Source: Plantactinospora soyae
GTDB lineage: Bacteria; Actinomycetota; Actinomycetes; Mycobacteriales; Micromonosporaceae
Length of the DNA stretch: 64,000 bases
Direction: 5' to 3'
Assembly: GCF_014874095.1 (NCBI RefSeq)
Contig: NZ_JADBEB010000001.1
Span: forward strand, 7,874,001-7,938,000
Of the stretch, positions 51,343 to 59,231 are shown piece by piece (the stretch's first letter is position 1; every line of letters begins with the position of its first letter). The translations under genes were made by a program, and so were the position numbers. The notes under the pieces were generated by a model, which saw only the letters and a program-made list of their open reading frames with translations, ran no database searches and was not told the DNA's origin.

Positions 51343-52680
51343 TCAGGCGCGCATCACCGTCGCGATCGGGATGCGGGCGGCCCGGATCGCCGGGATGAGC
51401 CCGCCGAGCAGCCCGGCGACGAGTCCGGCGATGATCCCGGCGACCCCGGCCCGCCACGGAAACACCACGTCGGCGAGGAACGGCACCTGGTCGCCGAGCA
51501 GGCTACCGGCTGCCGTCAGCGCGAACGCGGACGCCCCGATCGCGGCGGTGGCGGTGAGCAGGCCGGTCAGCAGGGTCTCCGCGAGCACGATGCCGGCCAG
51601 CAGCAGGCGCGAGGTGCCGACCGCGCGACGCAGGGCGAACTCCTCGACCCGTTCCCCCACGGTCGCCAGCCCGACGTTGAGGATGCCGGCCACACCGATG
51701 AGCAGCACGAGCGCGGCCATGCCGAGGAAGATCCATCGGATCAGCGCCAGTTCCCTGGCGATGTCCTCGCGGGCCTGGACGGTTTCGAACCGGAGCTGGT
51801 CGGAAGGAACCCCGGTCGCGGCGAACCGCATCGTCAGCAACCGTTCCACGTCGCCCGCTGTCGGAGCCAACATCACCTGGAGCCCGGGACCGTAGTTGCT
51901 GTTGCCGGTCGAGCTGGGCACCCAGTTCTGCAACTCGTCGGTCCGGGTGTACGCGGTCGGCTGCCCGCTGCCGTCGTCGACCACGCCGATGATCCGGGGT
52001 GTCGGGTTGGCGGTCGCTCCCTCGGTCCACAACTCGGCCGGAACCTGGTACCGACCGAAGCCCTTGGCGGCCTCGAGGTTGACCACCAGCCGAGGGGACA
52101 GCGACGGCTCCCCGGAGAAGTCCAGCCACTTCCCGGAGACCAGGCGGAAGGGCTTGAACTGACGAATGTCACCGGTCAACGTGTTGAGGGTCAGCTCGAT
52201 CGCCTGACCGGGTACGGGTTGATCGGCCGCGTCGGAACCGGACGACAACGGCCGGCAGTAGCCGTTCATGTCGCAGTACACCGCCCCGCCGCCCGGGCCC
52301 GGCGGGTACGGGCCGCTGCCGGGCTGGTCGAACGAGGAGCCGCCCGGATTGACCGGGGTGACATCCGGCTCGCCGATGATCGCCTGCCGGCTGCCGATCA
52401 CGACCGCGTCCGGCCGACCCGCCACGGTGTCGTTGCTGATCCGGACGGTGTCGGCGTTGCCCGGTAGGTACGCCTGACGGGTCCCGTCCTTGCCGACCTG
52501 GAGCTCCAGGTCGGCCAACTGGGCGCGTTCGAGGGTCTCGGCTCCGGCCTGGACCACCACCACGGCGAGTACTCCGAGGAAGAGGCTCACCATGGACAGG
52601 AAGGTACGCATCTTGCGCGCCCGGATGCCCTGGAGTCCGATGATCACCGCGGACCGGAACCGCCCGGAGAGTCGGATCAC
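51343..52680 (-). CDS. MacB/FtsX-type ABC permease
   Basis: The protein has 445 residues. There is one N-terminal helix (about 25-45, MRTFLSMVSLFLGVLAVVVV), a large extracytoplasmic domain (about 50-315) and three C-terminal helices with ILNVGLATVGERVEEFALRR and AVGTSRLLLAGIVLAE, the FtsX-family signature. The GTG start overlaps the upstream ATPase stop (GTGA). Together with the ATPase and the lipoprotein adaptor it forms a MacAB-like system that acts on external or membrane substrates by mechanotransmission. Confidence 0.92.
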   Translation of the reverse strand: MIRLSGRFRSAVIIGLQGIRARKMRTFLSMVSLFLGVLAVVVVQAGAETLERAQLADLELQVGKDGTRQAYLPGNADTVRISNDTVAGRPDAVVIGSRQAIIGEPDVTPVNPGGSSFDQPGSGPYPPGPGGGAVYCDMNGYCRPLSSGSDAADQPVPGQAIELTLNTLTGDIRQFKPFRLVSGKWLDFSGEPSLSPRLVVNLEAAKGFGRYQVPAELWTEGATANPTPRIIGVVDDGSGQPTAYTRTDELQNWVPSSTGNSNYGPGLQVMLAPTAGDVERLLTMRFAATGVPSDQLRFETVQAREDIARELALIRWIFLGMAALVLLIGVAGILNVGLATVGERVEEFALRRAVGTSRLLLAGIVLAETLLTGLLTATAAIGASAFALTAAGSLLGDQVPFLADVVFPWRAGVAGIIAGLVAGLLGGLIPAIRAARIPIATVMRA

Positions 52681-53531
52681 CAGAACATCCCGTCCAGCCC
52701 GGCGTCGCCCCGCCTGGCCCTGTCCGCCGACGGAAGCCGGCCGGCTCCCTCCGTCTCGCTCCCGGAGACCGATGTCGGCTCCGCATCCGGTGTCGGCTCC
52801 GGCTCCGGCTGCGGAGCCGGTGTCGGTGCCGTTGCGGTACCTCTAGTGTCGACGGCCGGGTTGAGCGTGCCGTCGCTGAGCCGCAGCACCCGTTGCATCT
52901 TGTTGGCGTGGTCCCAGTCATGGGTGACCAGGATCAGGCCGCAACCCCGGTCGGTCGCCGCCCGCATCACCTCGATCACCAGGTTGCCGGTCTCGGTGTC
53001 CAGCGCGCCCGTCGGCTCGTCAGCCAACAGCAGGCGTGGCTCCCGGACCAATGCCCGAGCCACCGCCACCCGCTGCTGCTCGCCGCCGGAGAGCCGGGCC
53101 GGCCGATGTTTCGCCAGGTGTGCGATGCCGACCTGGTCGAGCGCCGCCATGGTGCGCGCCCGGCGCTTGCGGCGAGGCAGCCAACCCTGCCCGTTGACCA
53201 GGGCCATCGCCACGTTCTGCGCGGCGCTAAGGTGCTTGAGCAGGAAGAAGCGCTGGAACACGAAACCGAACTCGGCGCTGCGCAGGGCCGCCGCGCGGCG
53301 CTCGGCCACCCGGCTGATGTCGCGGCCACCAAGCAGATAACGCCCACCGTCCGGCCGGTCGAAGAGCCCGATCAGGCTGAGCAGGGTGCTCTTGCCTGAT
53401 CCCGACCGGCCGAGGATCGCCACGCTCTCACCACTGTCGACGGTCAGGTCGACGCCGTCGAGAATGGTACGCGGCGCCTGCTGCCCCTTCAGGGTCTTGG
53501 TGATGCCGCTGAGCTCCAGCAGCGCCGTCAT
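52677..53531 (-). CDS. MacB-type ABC ATPase with a long acidic/proline tail
   Basis: The protein has 284 residues. Walker A is GRSGSGKST, Walker B LLLADEPTGALD, and the signature is RLSGGEQQRVAVARAL, as in LolD/MacB-type ATPases. The core ends near residue 225. A tail of about 60 residues with PAPQPEPEPTPDAEPTSVSG follows and is not needed for ATPase activity. It overlaps both neighbours by 4 bases (ATGA upstream, GTGA downstream), so the three proteins are made in fixed ratio. Confidence 0.93.
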   Translation of the reverse strand: MTALLELSGITKTLKGQQAPRTILDGVDLTVDSGESVAILGRSGSGKSTLLSLIGLFDRPDGGRYLLGGRDISRVAERRAAALRSAEFGFVFQRFFLLKHLSAAQNVAMALVNGQGWLPRRKRRARTMAALDQVGIAHLAKHRPARLSGGEQQRVAVARALVREPRLLLADEPTGALDTETGNLVIEVMRAATDRGCGLILVTHDWDHANKMQRVLRLSDGTLNPAVDTRGTATAPTPAPQPEPEPTPDAEPTSVSGSETEGAGRLPSADRARRGDAGLDGMFW

Positions 53532-54523
53532 TTTCCGCCCTTCGGATCGAGGGGCCCACCCGGTTCGGCGGGTTTGGCGGACGGCAGGTCGGGGCCGGGC
53601 AGGGCCACCGTCTCATCGCCGGTGAGACCAGACTTGATCTGTACGACCTTGCCGTCGCTGAGTCCGAGTACGACGTCCCGGGTCTCCCGGGTGCCGTCCG
53701 GGCCGACCACGTCCACCTTGCCCTTGCCCTGACCGCCCGCCACCGCCTCGACCGGCAGGACGAGTGCGCCCTTGGCGCGGGCGGTCACCACCTCGATCGT
53801 CGCGTTGGCCCCGTTGATCAGCTTCACTCCGGACGGCGCCGTGCAGACCAGGCGCATACCGGTCGGCTCCGACGGGACGATCGGCTGCCTCGGGTCCACC
53901 GGCACCGGCGGACTCGACGGATCGGCGGAGGGATCGACGGATGGTTCCGGGGTCGGGACCGTGCCGGCCGGCAGCGCGGCGATGGTGCCGAGGACCTTGC
54001 ACGCGAACGGTCCCGGACCGTTCTTGATCTGGGCCTGCACGGTGGTGAGCGAGTCCGAGATCTGGTACGCCTGGGAGCCGTCGATGTCGGCCACGAGTCC
54101 GTAGCCGATCCGCTTCGCCGAGACCACCGGCATCCCGGCGGTCACCTTCGACCGGTCGTCCACCAGTCGACCGGCGAACACGGCGCCGGCTGGTACGTCG
54201 ACACGACGCGACTTGCCCGACGCCCAGACACTGGCCACCCGGGTCGGTTTCGTCGGGGTGCTCTCCGGTATCTCGACGTCGCGGTACCGGATCTCCCCCG
54301 CGCCCGGGGCCACCACTCCGAACACCGGATTCATGGTGACCTTGCCGGACAGGCTCACCCGGTTGTCAAGATCCTGGCGGGTCGGCTTCGCCGTGGTCAT
54401 CGCCGTGCCGCGCGGCGCGAGACCCGGAGTGTCCGCCTCCGGCGTCGACTCGCTACAACCGGCAAGACCGGCCACCAACACGAGGACACACGAACGCAGC
54501 AGTAGTCGCCTTCGCACCGGCAC
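53528..54523 (-). CDS. MacA-like periplasmic adaptor lipoprotein
   Basis: The protein has 331 residues starting GTG at 54523; a second GTG at 54517 sits at better spacing from GAGGGG. The lipoprotein signal has the lipobox LAGC (VLVAGLAGCSES). The mature part has a beta-barrel-like head, a Pro/Ser-rich insertion (PTPEPSVDPSADPSSPPVPV) in the middle, and the C-terminal domain with LPVEAVAGGQGKGKVDVVGP and VVLGLSDGKVVQIKSGLTGD, as in adaptor subunits of tripartite exporters. It would link the FtsX-type permease to the envelope outside the membrane. Confidence 0.85.
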   Translation of the reverse strand: MPVRRRLLLRSCVLVLVAGLAGCSESTPEADTPGLAPRGTAMTTAKPTRQDLDNRVSLSGKVTMNPVFGVVAPGAGEIRYRDVEIPESTPTKPTRVASVWASGKSRRVDVPAGAVFAGRLVDDRSKVTAGMPVVSAKRIGYGLVADIDGSQAYQISDSLTTVQAQIKNGPGPFACKVLGTIAALPAGTVPTPEPSVDPSADPSSPPVPVDPRQPIVPSEPTGMRLVCTAPSGVKLINGANATIEVVTARAKGALVLPVEAVAGGQGKGKVDVVGPDGTRETRDVVLGLSDGKVVQIKSGLTGDETVALPGPDLPSAKPAEPGGPLDPKGGK

Positions 54524-54904
54524 CCCTCACTGAGCTTGTCCGGACGGACACCTGTCATGACGCTGCGTGCCGGCAAAAGGTTGCGCCCGACACCGGACTA
54601 TTCCGACGACGGCCGACAAGGCGGTGCTGCGGCGTCAACCGGTACGGTCACTGCGGTATCAAACCAGAACGGACGCTCGGCCATCGACCCGTCCGCCCGT
54701 GGCAACCGCCGAACACTCGACGGCGTCGCGCCCGGCAGGGTCGTCCGACCGGCCATCAATCGGACGGAACCGATCCAAAGCAGCGGACCGAGCGTCATGA
54801 CCGGCCATGGGCTGTTACTTCGTCACCTGGCATGACCATGCGCCGGGGCGGCACTACCATCGCGGGGTGAGCGACGGGGACGAGTTCCGGCGGCTGAGCG
54901 AGCG
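54524..54904. other. Intergenic region without a supported gene
   Basis: A 381-bp gap between the adaptor lipoprotein gene (leftward) and a SUKH-type gene (rightward). Short frames on both strands have no ribosome site and shadow-like composition. Divergent promoters are expected at both ends. No repeat or clear dyad was seen. Confidence 0.45.
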
Positions 54905-55894
54905 ATGACGCGCGTCGACGACTATCGGGCGAGGGCGGATCGGCTCGCCGCGCTCGTCGCGCGGTTCACCCACCTGGTCGACCTGCCGAGCCTGGACCAG
55001 ATCGTCGACGTTCTCGTCACTGCCGGCTGGTCCCCGTCCGGCGCCAGTCCCCATCCGCTGTTCACGGCCGGTGACGTCACCGCGAGAATCCGCGTCGACC
55101 GGGCTACCGCGACGATCGCCGTGGAGTTGGCGGACTTCGGCTGCTCGGACGACCTCGAGTGCGACGACTTCGATGACGACGACGCGTACGTTGCGGCACT
55201 CGATCAGCGGTACACCGACGCCGAGGAGGTCGTCGGCATCGTCAGCGGCCGGCTCGGGCTGCCCTCGGCCGACGCGCTCGCGGTCGACGTTCTCGCCGAC
55301 CATGGCGACCGGGTACGCCTGCGCGCGGGACACTGGGCGGTGACCGTCGCGGTCGTACAGCACGACTCGGATCTGCCGGTCATCGTGGAGGCGAACCTGA
55401 GCTACGGCGCCGACCTGCCGGGCCGGCTCACCGACCTCGTTCCACCGCCACCGCACCGGACACCGGTCGACTGGGACGGGGTGTCGTCGCGGGTCGGCAC
55501 GAGCCTGCCGAGGGACTACCACTGGCTGATGGAGCGATACGGTGCCGGCACCTTCGACGGTTACCTCTCGCTCACGCCACCGACCGCGTTGTCGACACCG
55601 GTGCCCGGCCCGCTGGTCGGTGTGCTGAGGTACCAGACCCCGGCGACTCTGCCGGTGGCCACGACGGTCGATGGGACGACGCTGTCCTGGGTACTGAGCC
55701 CGGCGGAGTACGCCGATCAGTGGCACCTACGCGTCACCGGCCCCGACGACACGTCCCTCGACCTGTCGGTCGGTCTGTTGCAGTTCCTGGTGGTCGCGCT
55801 CTCCGGCGGGTACGCGGTGCCGCAGTTCCGAGTCGACTTTCCCAGTGCGTCACCCCGGTTCGTTCCGGTCCGGGACGTCGCCGACGCCATCTGA
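54905..55894 (+). CDS. Hypothetical protein with C-terminal SUKH (SMI1/KNR4-like) domain
   Basis: The protein has 329 residues. The first half (about 1-180) is a compact domain with an acidic patch, CSDDLECDDFDDDDAYVAAL, and no known family that I recognise. The second half resembles SUKH domains: VDWDGVSSRVGTSLPRDYHW starts it, then LMERYGAGTFDGYLSLTPP. SUKH proteins are common immunity proteins against contact-dependent or polymorphic toxins. No toxin gene is next to it, so the function is uncertain. The ATG at 54905 has only a weak ribosome site. Confidence 0.75.
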   Translation: MTRVDDYRARADRLAALVARFTHLVDLPSLDQIVDVLVTAGWSPSGASPHPLFTAGDVTARIRVDRATATIAVELADFGCSDDLECDDFDDDDAYVAALDQRYTDAEEVVGIVSGRLGLPSADALAVDVLADHGDRVRLRAGHWAVTVAVVQHDSDLPVIVEANLSYGADLPGRLTDLVPPPPHRTPVDWDGVSSRVGTSLPRDYHWLMERYGAGTFDGYLSLTPPTALSTPVPGPLVGVLRYQTPATLPVATTVDGTTLSWVLSPAEYADQWHLRVTGPDDTSLDLSVGLLQFLVVALSGGYAVPQFRVDFPSASPRFVPVRDVADAI

Positions 55895-55943
55895 CGCTGA
55901 CGCTGACGCCGAGATCGACCGGCAACCGGCAACCGGCAACCGG
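55892..55943. repeat. Short tandem repeats after the SUKH-type gene
   Basis: TGACGC occurs three times (55892-55909), beginning at the stop codon of the SUKH-type gene. CCGGCAA then occurs three times plus a partial copy (55919-55943). Both are simple slippage-prone arrays of unknown function. Confidence 0.8.
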
Positions 55944-56026
55944 CGGGGAATCCTCAATGGAGGACAGCCGGATCGTCGTTCTTCTGGTTGACTCCTCCGG
56001 TCAGCTTTCCATATACGGGGGACAAT

Positions 56027-57193
56027 ATGTGGCTTCGCGCTGCGTCCGTACTGCTGTTCGTGCCCGCCGTGCTCGCCGCGAGCGCGCCGGCCGGGGCGGC
56101 GGCACAGCCGGACAACTCGCTCCGGCGGGTTTCCGAACTCTTTCAACCGGTCGAGAGCATTCCGACGGGTTCGGACCCGGAGAGCGTCGCCGTGGGCGAT
56201 GTGACCGGTGACGACCGCGCCGACGTGGTGCTCACGACCAGCAGCTACTTCGACCCGGAGAACGACTACAGGTTGTTCGTCTTCGCCCAACAGGCCGATG
56301 GTTCGCTCGCCGCCCCGATCCGGTACCCGACGAGCCTGACGTACTCCGACAGCGGTGGCGCCGGGGTGGCCCTGCTGGACCTGGACGGAGACAAACGCCT
56401 CGACGTCGCGCTGGCCACCATGGCCGGGGTGGAGACCTTCCGGCAGTCAGTCACCGGAAGGCTGGAGAGCCGGGGAATCCTCCCGGGCTCCCTGGCCGCG
56501 CGGTACGTCGTGGCCGCCGATCTCGACACCGACGGCGACGGCGACCTCGTCACGAGTGGGCATCGCGGCATCAACCAACTTGTCCAGGAGGCGAACGGCA
56601 CCTTCACCACGTCCCTGGTGACCAGCGACCCGAGCTACGAGGTGGAGGTCGGTGACCTCACCGGAGACGGTCGCCCCGACGTGGTCGGCCAGGGGCTCCG
56701 GCACGTGAACGCCTACCACCGCACCGGCGGTGGTTGGAGCCGTACCCAGGTGGTAGCCGATGACGGGGCGACCGTCATGGGCGGTGTGGAGGTTGCCGAC
56801 GTGAGCGGGGACGGCCGTTCCGACATCGTCGTCAACCTCGGCTGGAACCAGCCCAGGGCGCAGATCCAGGTGTTCGCGCAGACTGCCACCGGCGGTCTGG
56901 CGAGCCCGGATGTCTACCGGGCGTACGACAATCCCGAGCCGGTCGAGGCGGCCGACATCGACGGCGACGGCCGCAACGACGTCGTCACCGTGCACGGTGG
57001 CTACTACGCGATGAGCACCTGGCCGCAGCAGCCGGACGGCAAGCTCGGTACCCCGGCGTACGAGTACCTGCCGTATGCCAGTCACTATCCCCAGCAGGGG
57101 CTCGCCCTCGGCGACGTCGACGGCGACGGCCGGCTGGACGCGGTGGTGCTCGACTACAACCACGGGCTGCTCGTACTGCGTAACGCGGGTTAG
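56027..57193 (+). CDS. Secreted FG-GAP/VCBS beta-propeller protein
   Basis: The protein has 388 residues from the ATG at 56027, with GGGGGAC upstream. The signal peptide ends near ASAPAGAAA. Seven calcium-binding-type repeats are visible: DVTGDDRADVV, DLDGDKRLDVA, DLDTDGDGDLV, DLTGDGRPDVV, DVSGDGRSDIV, DIDGDGRNDVV and DVDGDGRLDAV. This predicts a seven-bladed propeller stabilised by metal. It is exported, with binding of carbohydrate or another surface ligand likely. It ends at a strong hairpin. Confidence 0.92.
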   Translation: MWLRAASVLLFVPAVLAASAPAGAAAQPDNSLRRVSELFQPVESIPTGSDPESVAVGDVTGDDRADVVLTTSSYFDPENDYRLFVFAQQADGSLAAPIRYPTSLTYSDSGGAGVALLDLDGDKRLDVALATMAGVETFRQSVTGRLESRGILPGSLAARYVVAADLDTDGDGDLVTSGHRGINQLVQEANGTFTTSLVTSDPSYEVEVGDLTGDGRPDVVGQGLRHVNAYHRTGGGWSRTQVVADDGATVMGGVEVADVSGDGRSDIVVNLGWNQPRAQIQVFAQTATGGLASPDVYRAYDNPEPVEAADIDGDGRNDVVTVHGGYYAMSTWPQQPDGKLGTPAYEYLPYASHYPQQGLALGDVDGDGRLDAVVLDYNHGLLVLRNAG

Positions 57194-57210
57194 CCCGGCG
57201 GGGCCGGCCG

Positions 57211-57250
57211 GATCGTTGTCCGGTACGCACCCGCGTACCGGACAACGGTC
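57211..57250 (+). terminator. Strong terminator hairpin after the FG-GAP gene
   Basis: CGTTGTCCGGTACGC (57214-57228) and GCGTACCGGACAACG (57233-57247) form a perfect 15-bp stem with the 4-nt loop ACCC. One wobble and two more pairs extend it to 57211-57250. It lies 18 nt after the stop at 57193. Confidence 0.8.
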
Positions 57251-57298
57251 CCCGCCGAGCCGCCCGGCGCTACGCCTGATCGGCGCTACCCTTCGGCC

Positions 57299-57835
57299 GT
57301 GCCCGACCCCGCCGAACGCCCGTTGCTGTTCCTCGACGTCGACGGTCCCCTGATCCCGTTCGGGGCGCCACAACCGGATCCCGCCGACCAAGGGCCAACG
57401 CACCCTCCGCCGGCCGGTACGAATCCGCTACTGGCCAGGCTGAATCCCCGGCACGGGATACAACTCCTGGCCCTGCCCTGCGACCTGGTGTGGGCAACGA
57501 CGTGGATGGCGGATGCGAACGAGGTGATCGGACCGAGGCTGGGCCTGCCGGAGTTACCGGTGGTGGACTGGCCCGGACCGGACGACGACGGCCCGCTGCA
57601 CTGGAAGACCCGGGGCCTGCTCGACTGGGCGGCCGGACGCCCGTTCGTCTGGGTCGACGACGAGATCACCGATGCCGACCGTTCGTGGGTCTCCAGTCAC
57701 CATCCCGGACCGGCGCTGCTGCGGCGGGTCGATCCTCGACGTGGCCTCACCGATGTCGACTTCGCGATCATCGGGAACTGGCTGGCTGATCCACCTCGAC
57801 CGGCTAGGGGACCAGCTGGCCGCCCGAGGTGTTGA
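57299..57835 (+). CDS. HAD-like hypothetical protein
   Basis: A 178-residue protein starting GTG, with the HAD motif I variant LLFLDVDGPLIPFG (Asp at positions 14 and 16). A downstream acidic motif VWVDDEITDADRSWV could be motif IV, and LTDVDFAIIGNWL closes the core. It lacks a clear cap domain and is small. The last residues (after NWLADPP) overlap an apparent remnant on the other strand, so the native C-terminus may have been shorter. Phosphatase activity is plausible but untested. Confidence 0.8.
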   Translation: MPDPAERPLLFLDVDGPLIPFGAPQPDPADQGPTHPPPAGTNPLLARLNPRHGIQLLALPCDLVWATTWMADANEVIGPRLGLPELPVVDWPGPDDDGPLHWKTRGLLDWAAGRPFVWVDDEITDADRSWVSSHHPGPALLRRVDPRRGLTDVDFAIIGNWLADPPRPARGPAGRPRC

Positions 57836-57960
57836 GGTAGGTGCCGAATCCGTCCCCCTGATCGGTCCACCAGAAGACGTCGGTCAGGCGGTCGCCTCTG
57901 AAGGTCCGCCGTTCCGAGTTCGTTCAGCTGGATGTTCGGCGACCCGAGCGGCTCCGGGAC
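57804..57960 (-). pseudogene. Possible gene remnant on the minus strand
   Basis: Reading leftward, RNFVPEPLGSPNIQLNELG (one frame) is followed, after a frame change near 57885-57900, by FRGDRLTDVFWWTDQGDGFG and TYLNTSGGQLVP, ending in a TAG at 57804. Third positions are mostly G/C and the residues are varied and aromatic, unlike shadow frames here. It overlaps the end of the HAD-like gene. No start or full domain remains. The family is not recognised. Confidence 0.35.
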
Positions 57961-57997
57961 GAAGTTGCGGGGTCACCGCCCCGGTTCTGTCGGGCGG

Positions 57998-58483
57998 TCA
58001 TTCGACGACCTTGCACAGGAAGGCGGCGAGGCTCGCCGTGGTCCGCTCGATCTTCTCCGCCATCGTGAGCGTCTCGTCGAGGCGCCGCCCGGCGTCCTTT
58101 CTTCCGCGCAGGTAGAGCGAGCAGGCGAGGTCGGTACAGATGTAGACGCCGACGGAGTCGCCCTGCCGCCCACTCGGTCCGGCCTTGCGCGCGGTCATCA
58201 GCGAGACGCCACCTCCGGTGTGCGTGGTCAGGCACAGCGAGCACATGCTGCGGCGTACGTGTCCGGTCTGCGGGGCCACCCGCAGCGCCACCCCGACGAG
58301 GCCGGTGCCGGACTCGGCGACCAGGTAGGCCCGCTGCGGGGCGGCGGGGTCCCGCCAACCGAGGAAGTCAAGATCCACCCAGGGCTGCTCGTCCAGGTCC
58401 TTCGGCACCGCCAGGCGCTTCGCTTCGCCCTTGGTGCAGTTGACGAAGGAGGCGCGGATCGCGGAATCGGTTACCGGTACCAT
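57998..58483 (-). CDS. FBP domain-containing protein (treble-clef zinc-binding type)
   Basis: The protein has 161 residues from the ATG at 58483. A four-Cys zinc site is visible: SMCSLCLTTHTGGGV and then YICTDLACSLYLRGRKDAGR. This layout matches the FBP (fibronectin-binding protein C-terminal-like) zinc domain, an EF-G-binding fold related to FusB that can act on the ribosome. The long open frame upstream is an artefact. It is divergent from a TetR gene with an operator-like palindrome between them. Confidence 0.88.
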   Translation of the reverse strand: MVPVTDSAIRASFVNCTKGEAKRLAVPKDLDEQPWVDLDFLGWRDPAAPQRAYLVAESGTGLVGVALRVAPQTGHVRRSMCSLCLTTHTGGGVSLMTARKAGPSGRQGDSVGVYICTDLACSLYLRGRKDAGRRLDETLTMAEKIERTTASLAAFLCKVVE

Positions 58484-58502
58484 AGGAACCAGCCTAACCC
58501 TA

Positions 58503-58519
58503 TTAGGTAAATTACCAAA
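58503..58519. promoter_or_regulatory. TetR-type operator between the FBP and TetR genes
   Basis: TTAGGTAAATTACCAAA has the symmetric core GGTAA-A-TTACC with matching TT/AA ends, in an AT-rich stretch within high-GC DNA. It lies 19 nt from the leftward start (58483) and 24 nt from the rightward start (58544), so a bound repressor would cover both promoters. Confidence 0.6.
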
Positions 58520-58543
58520 TCCTCTAGGTGTGGAGTGTGGCAC

Positions 58544-59113
58544 ATGACGCGTGCGGGGGTGACCGTCGAGCGCCTGACCCTGGCCGCCGCGGAACTGGCC
58601 GACGAGGTCGGCTTCGAGAACGTGACCGTCTCGGCGCTCGCCCGGCAGTTCGGCGTGAAGGACGCGAGCCTGTACGCCCACATCAGGAACGCGCAGGATC
58701 TGCGGATCAGGGTGGCGCTGCTGGCCCTGGCCGAACTCGCCGACCTGGTCGCCGCCGCCCTCGCCGGTCGCGCGGGCAAGGACGCGCTGGTGGCCTTCGC
58801 CAACGCATACCGGGACTACGCGAAGCGGCATCCGGGCCGTTACGCCGCGATGCAGCAGGAACTCGACCCGGAAACGGCGGCCGCGAGCGCGGGCGGCCGG
58901 CACGCCGAGATGACGCGGGCGATCCTGCGCGGTTACCGACTGTCCGAGCCAGACCAGACCGATGCGGTACGCATGCTGCACAGCACGTTCCACGGGTACG
59001 TGAGCCTGGAGCGTACGGGCGGGTTCCGCCACCATCCGCGTACGGCCGACACCTCGTGGGCCAGAACGCTCGACGCCCTCGACGCCCTCCTGAACAACTG
59101 GCCGCCGCAGTGA
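58544..59113 (+). CDS. TetR/AcrR family regulator with TetR_C_33 (WHG)-type domain
   Basis: The protein has 189 residues from the ATG at 58544, with GGAG 8 nt upstream; a GTG at 58535 is in frame. The helix-turn-helix (about 10-55) has VTVSALARQFGVKDASLYAH. The C-terminal domain shows AYRDYAKRHPGRYAAMQQEL and VRMLHSTFHGYVSLERTGGF, a WHG-type signature. It probably represses itself and the FBP-domain gene through the palindrome at 58503-58519. Confidence 0.9.
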   Translation: MTRAGVTVERLTLAAAELADEVGFENVTVSALARQFGVKDASLYAHIRNAQDLRIRVALLALAELADLVAAALAGRAGKDALVAFANAYRDYAKRHPGRYAAMQQELDPETAAASAGGRHAEMTRAILRGYRLSEPDQTDAVRMLHSTFHGYVSLERTGGFRHHPRTADTSWARTLDALDALLNNWPPQ

Positions 59114-59231
59114 ACCCGACACCGTCCGTCGCGTCGGCGGTGCGGGCGGGCAGGTGCTCGACGACGGCGAGCGGTTGATCGATCGATGTAGGTTCTTGCC
59201 GGCTATCGCCACTATGGTGGAAGATATTGCC

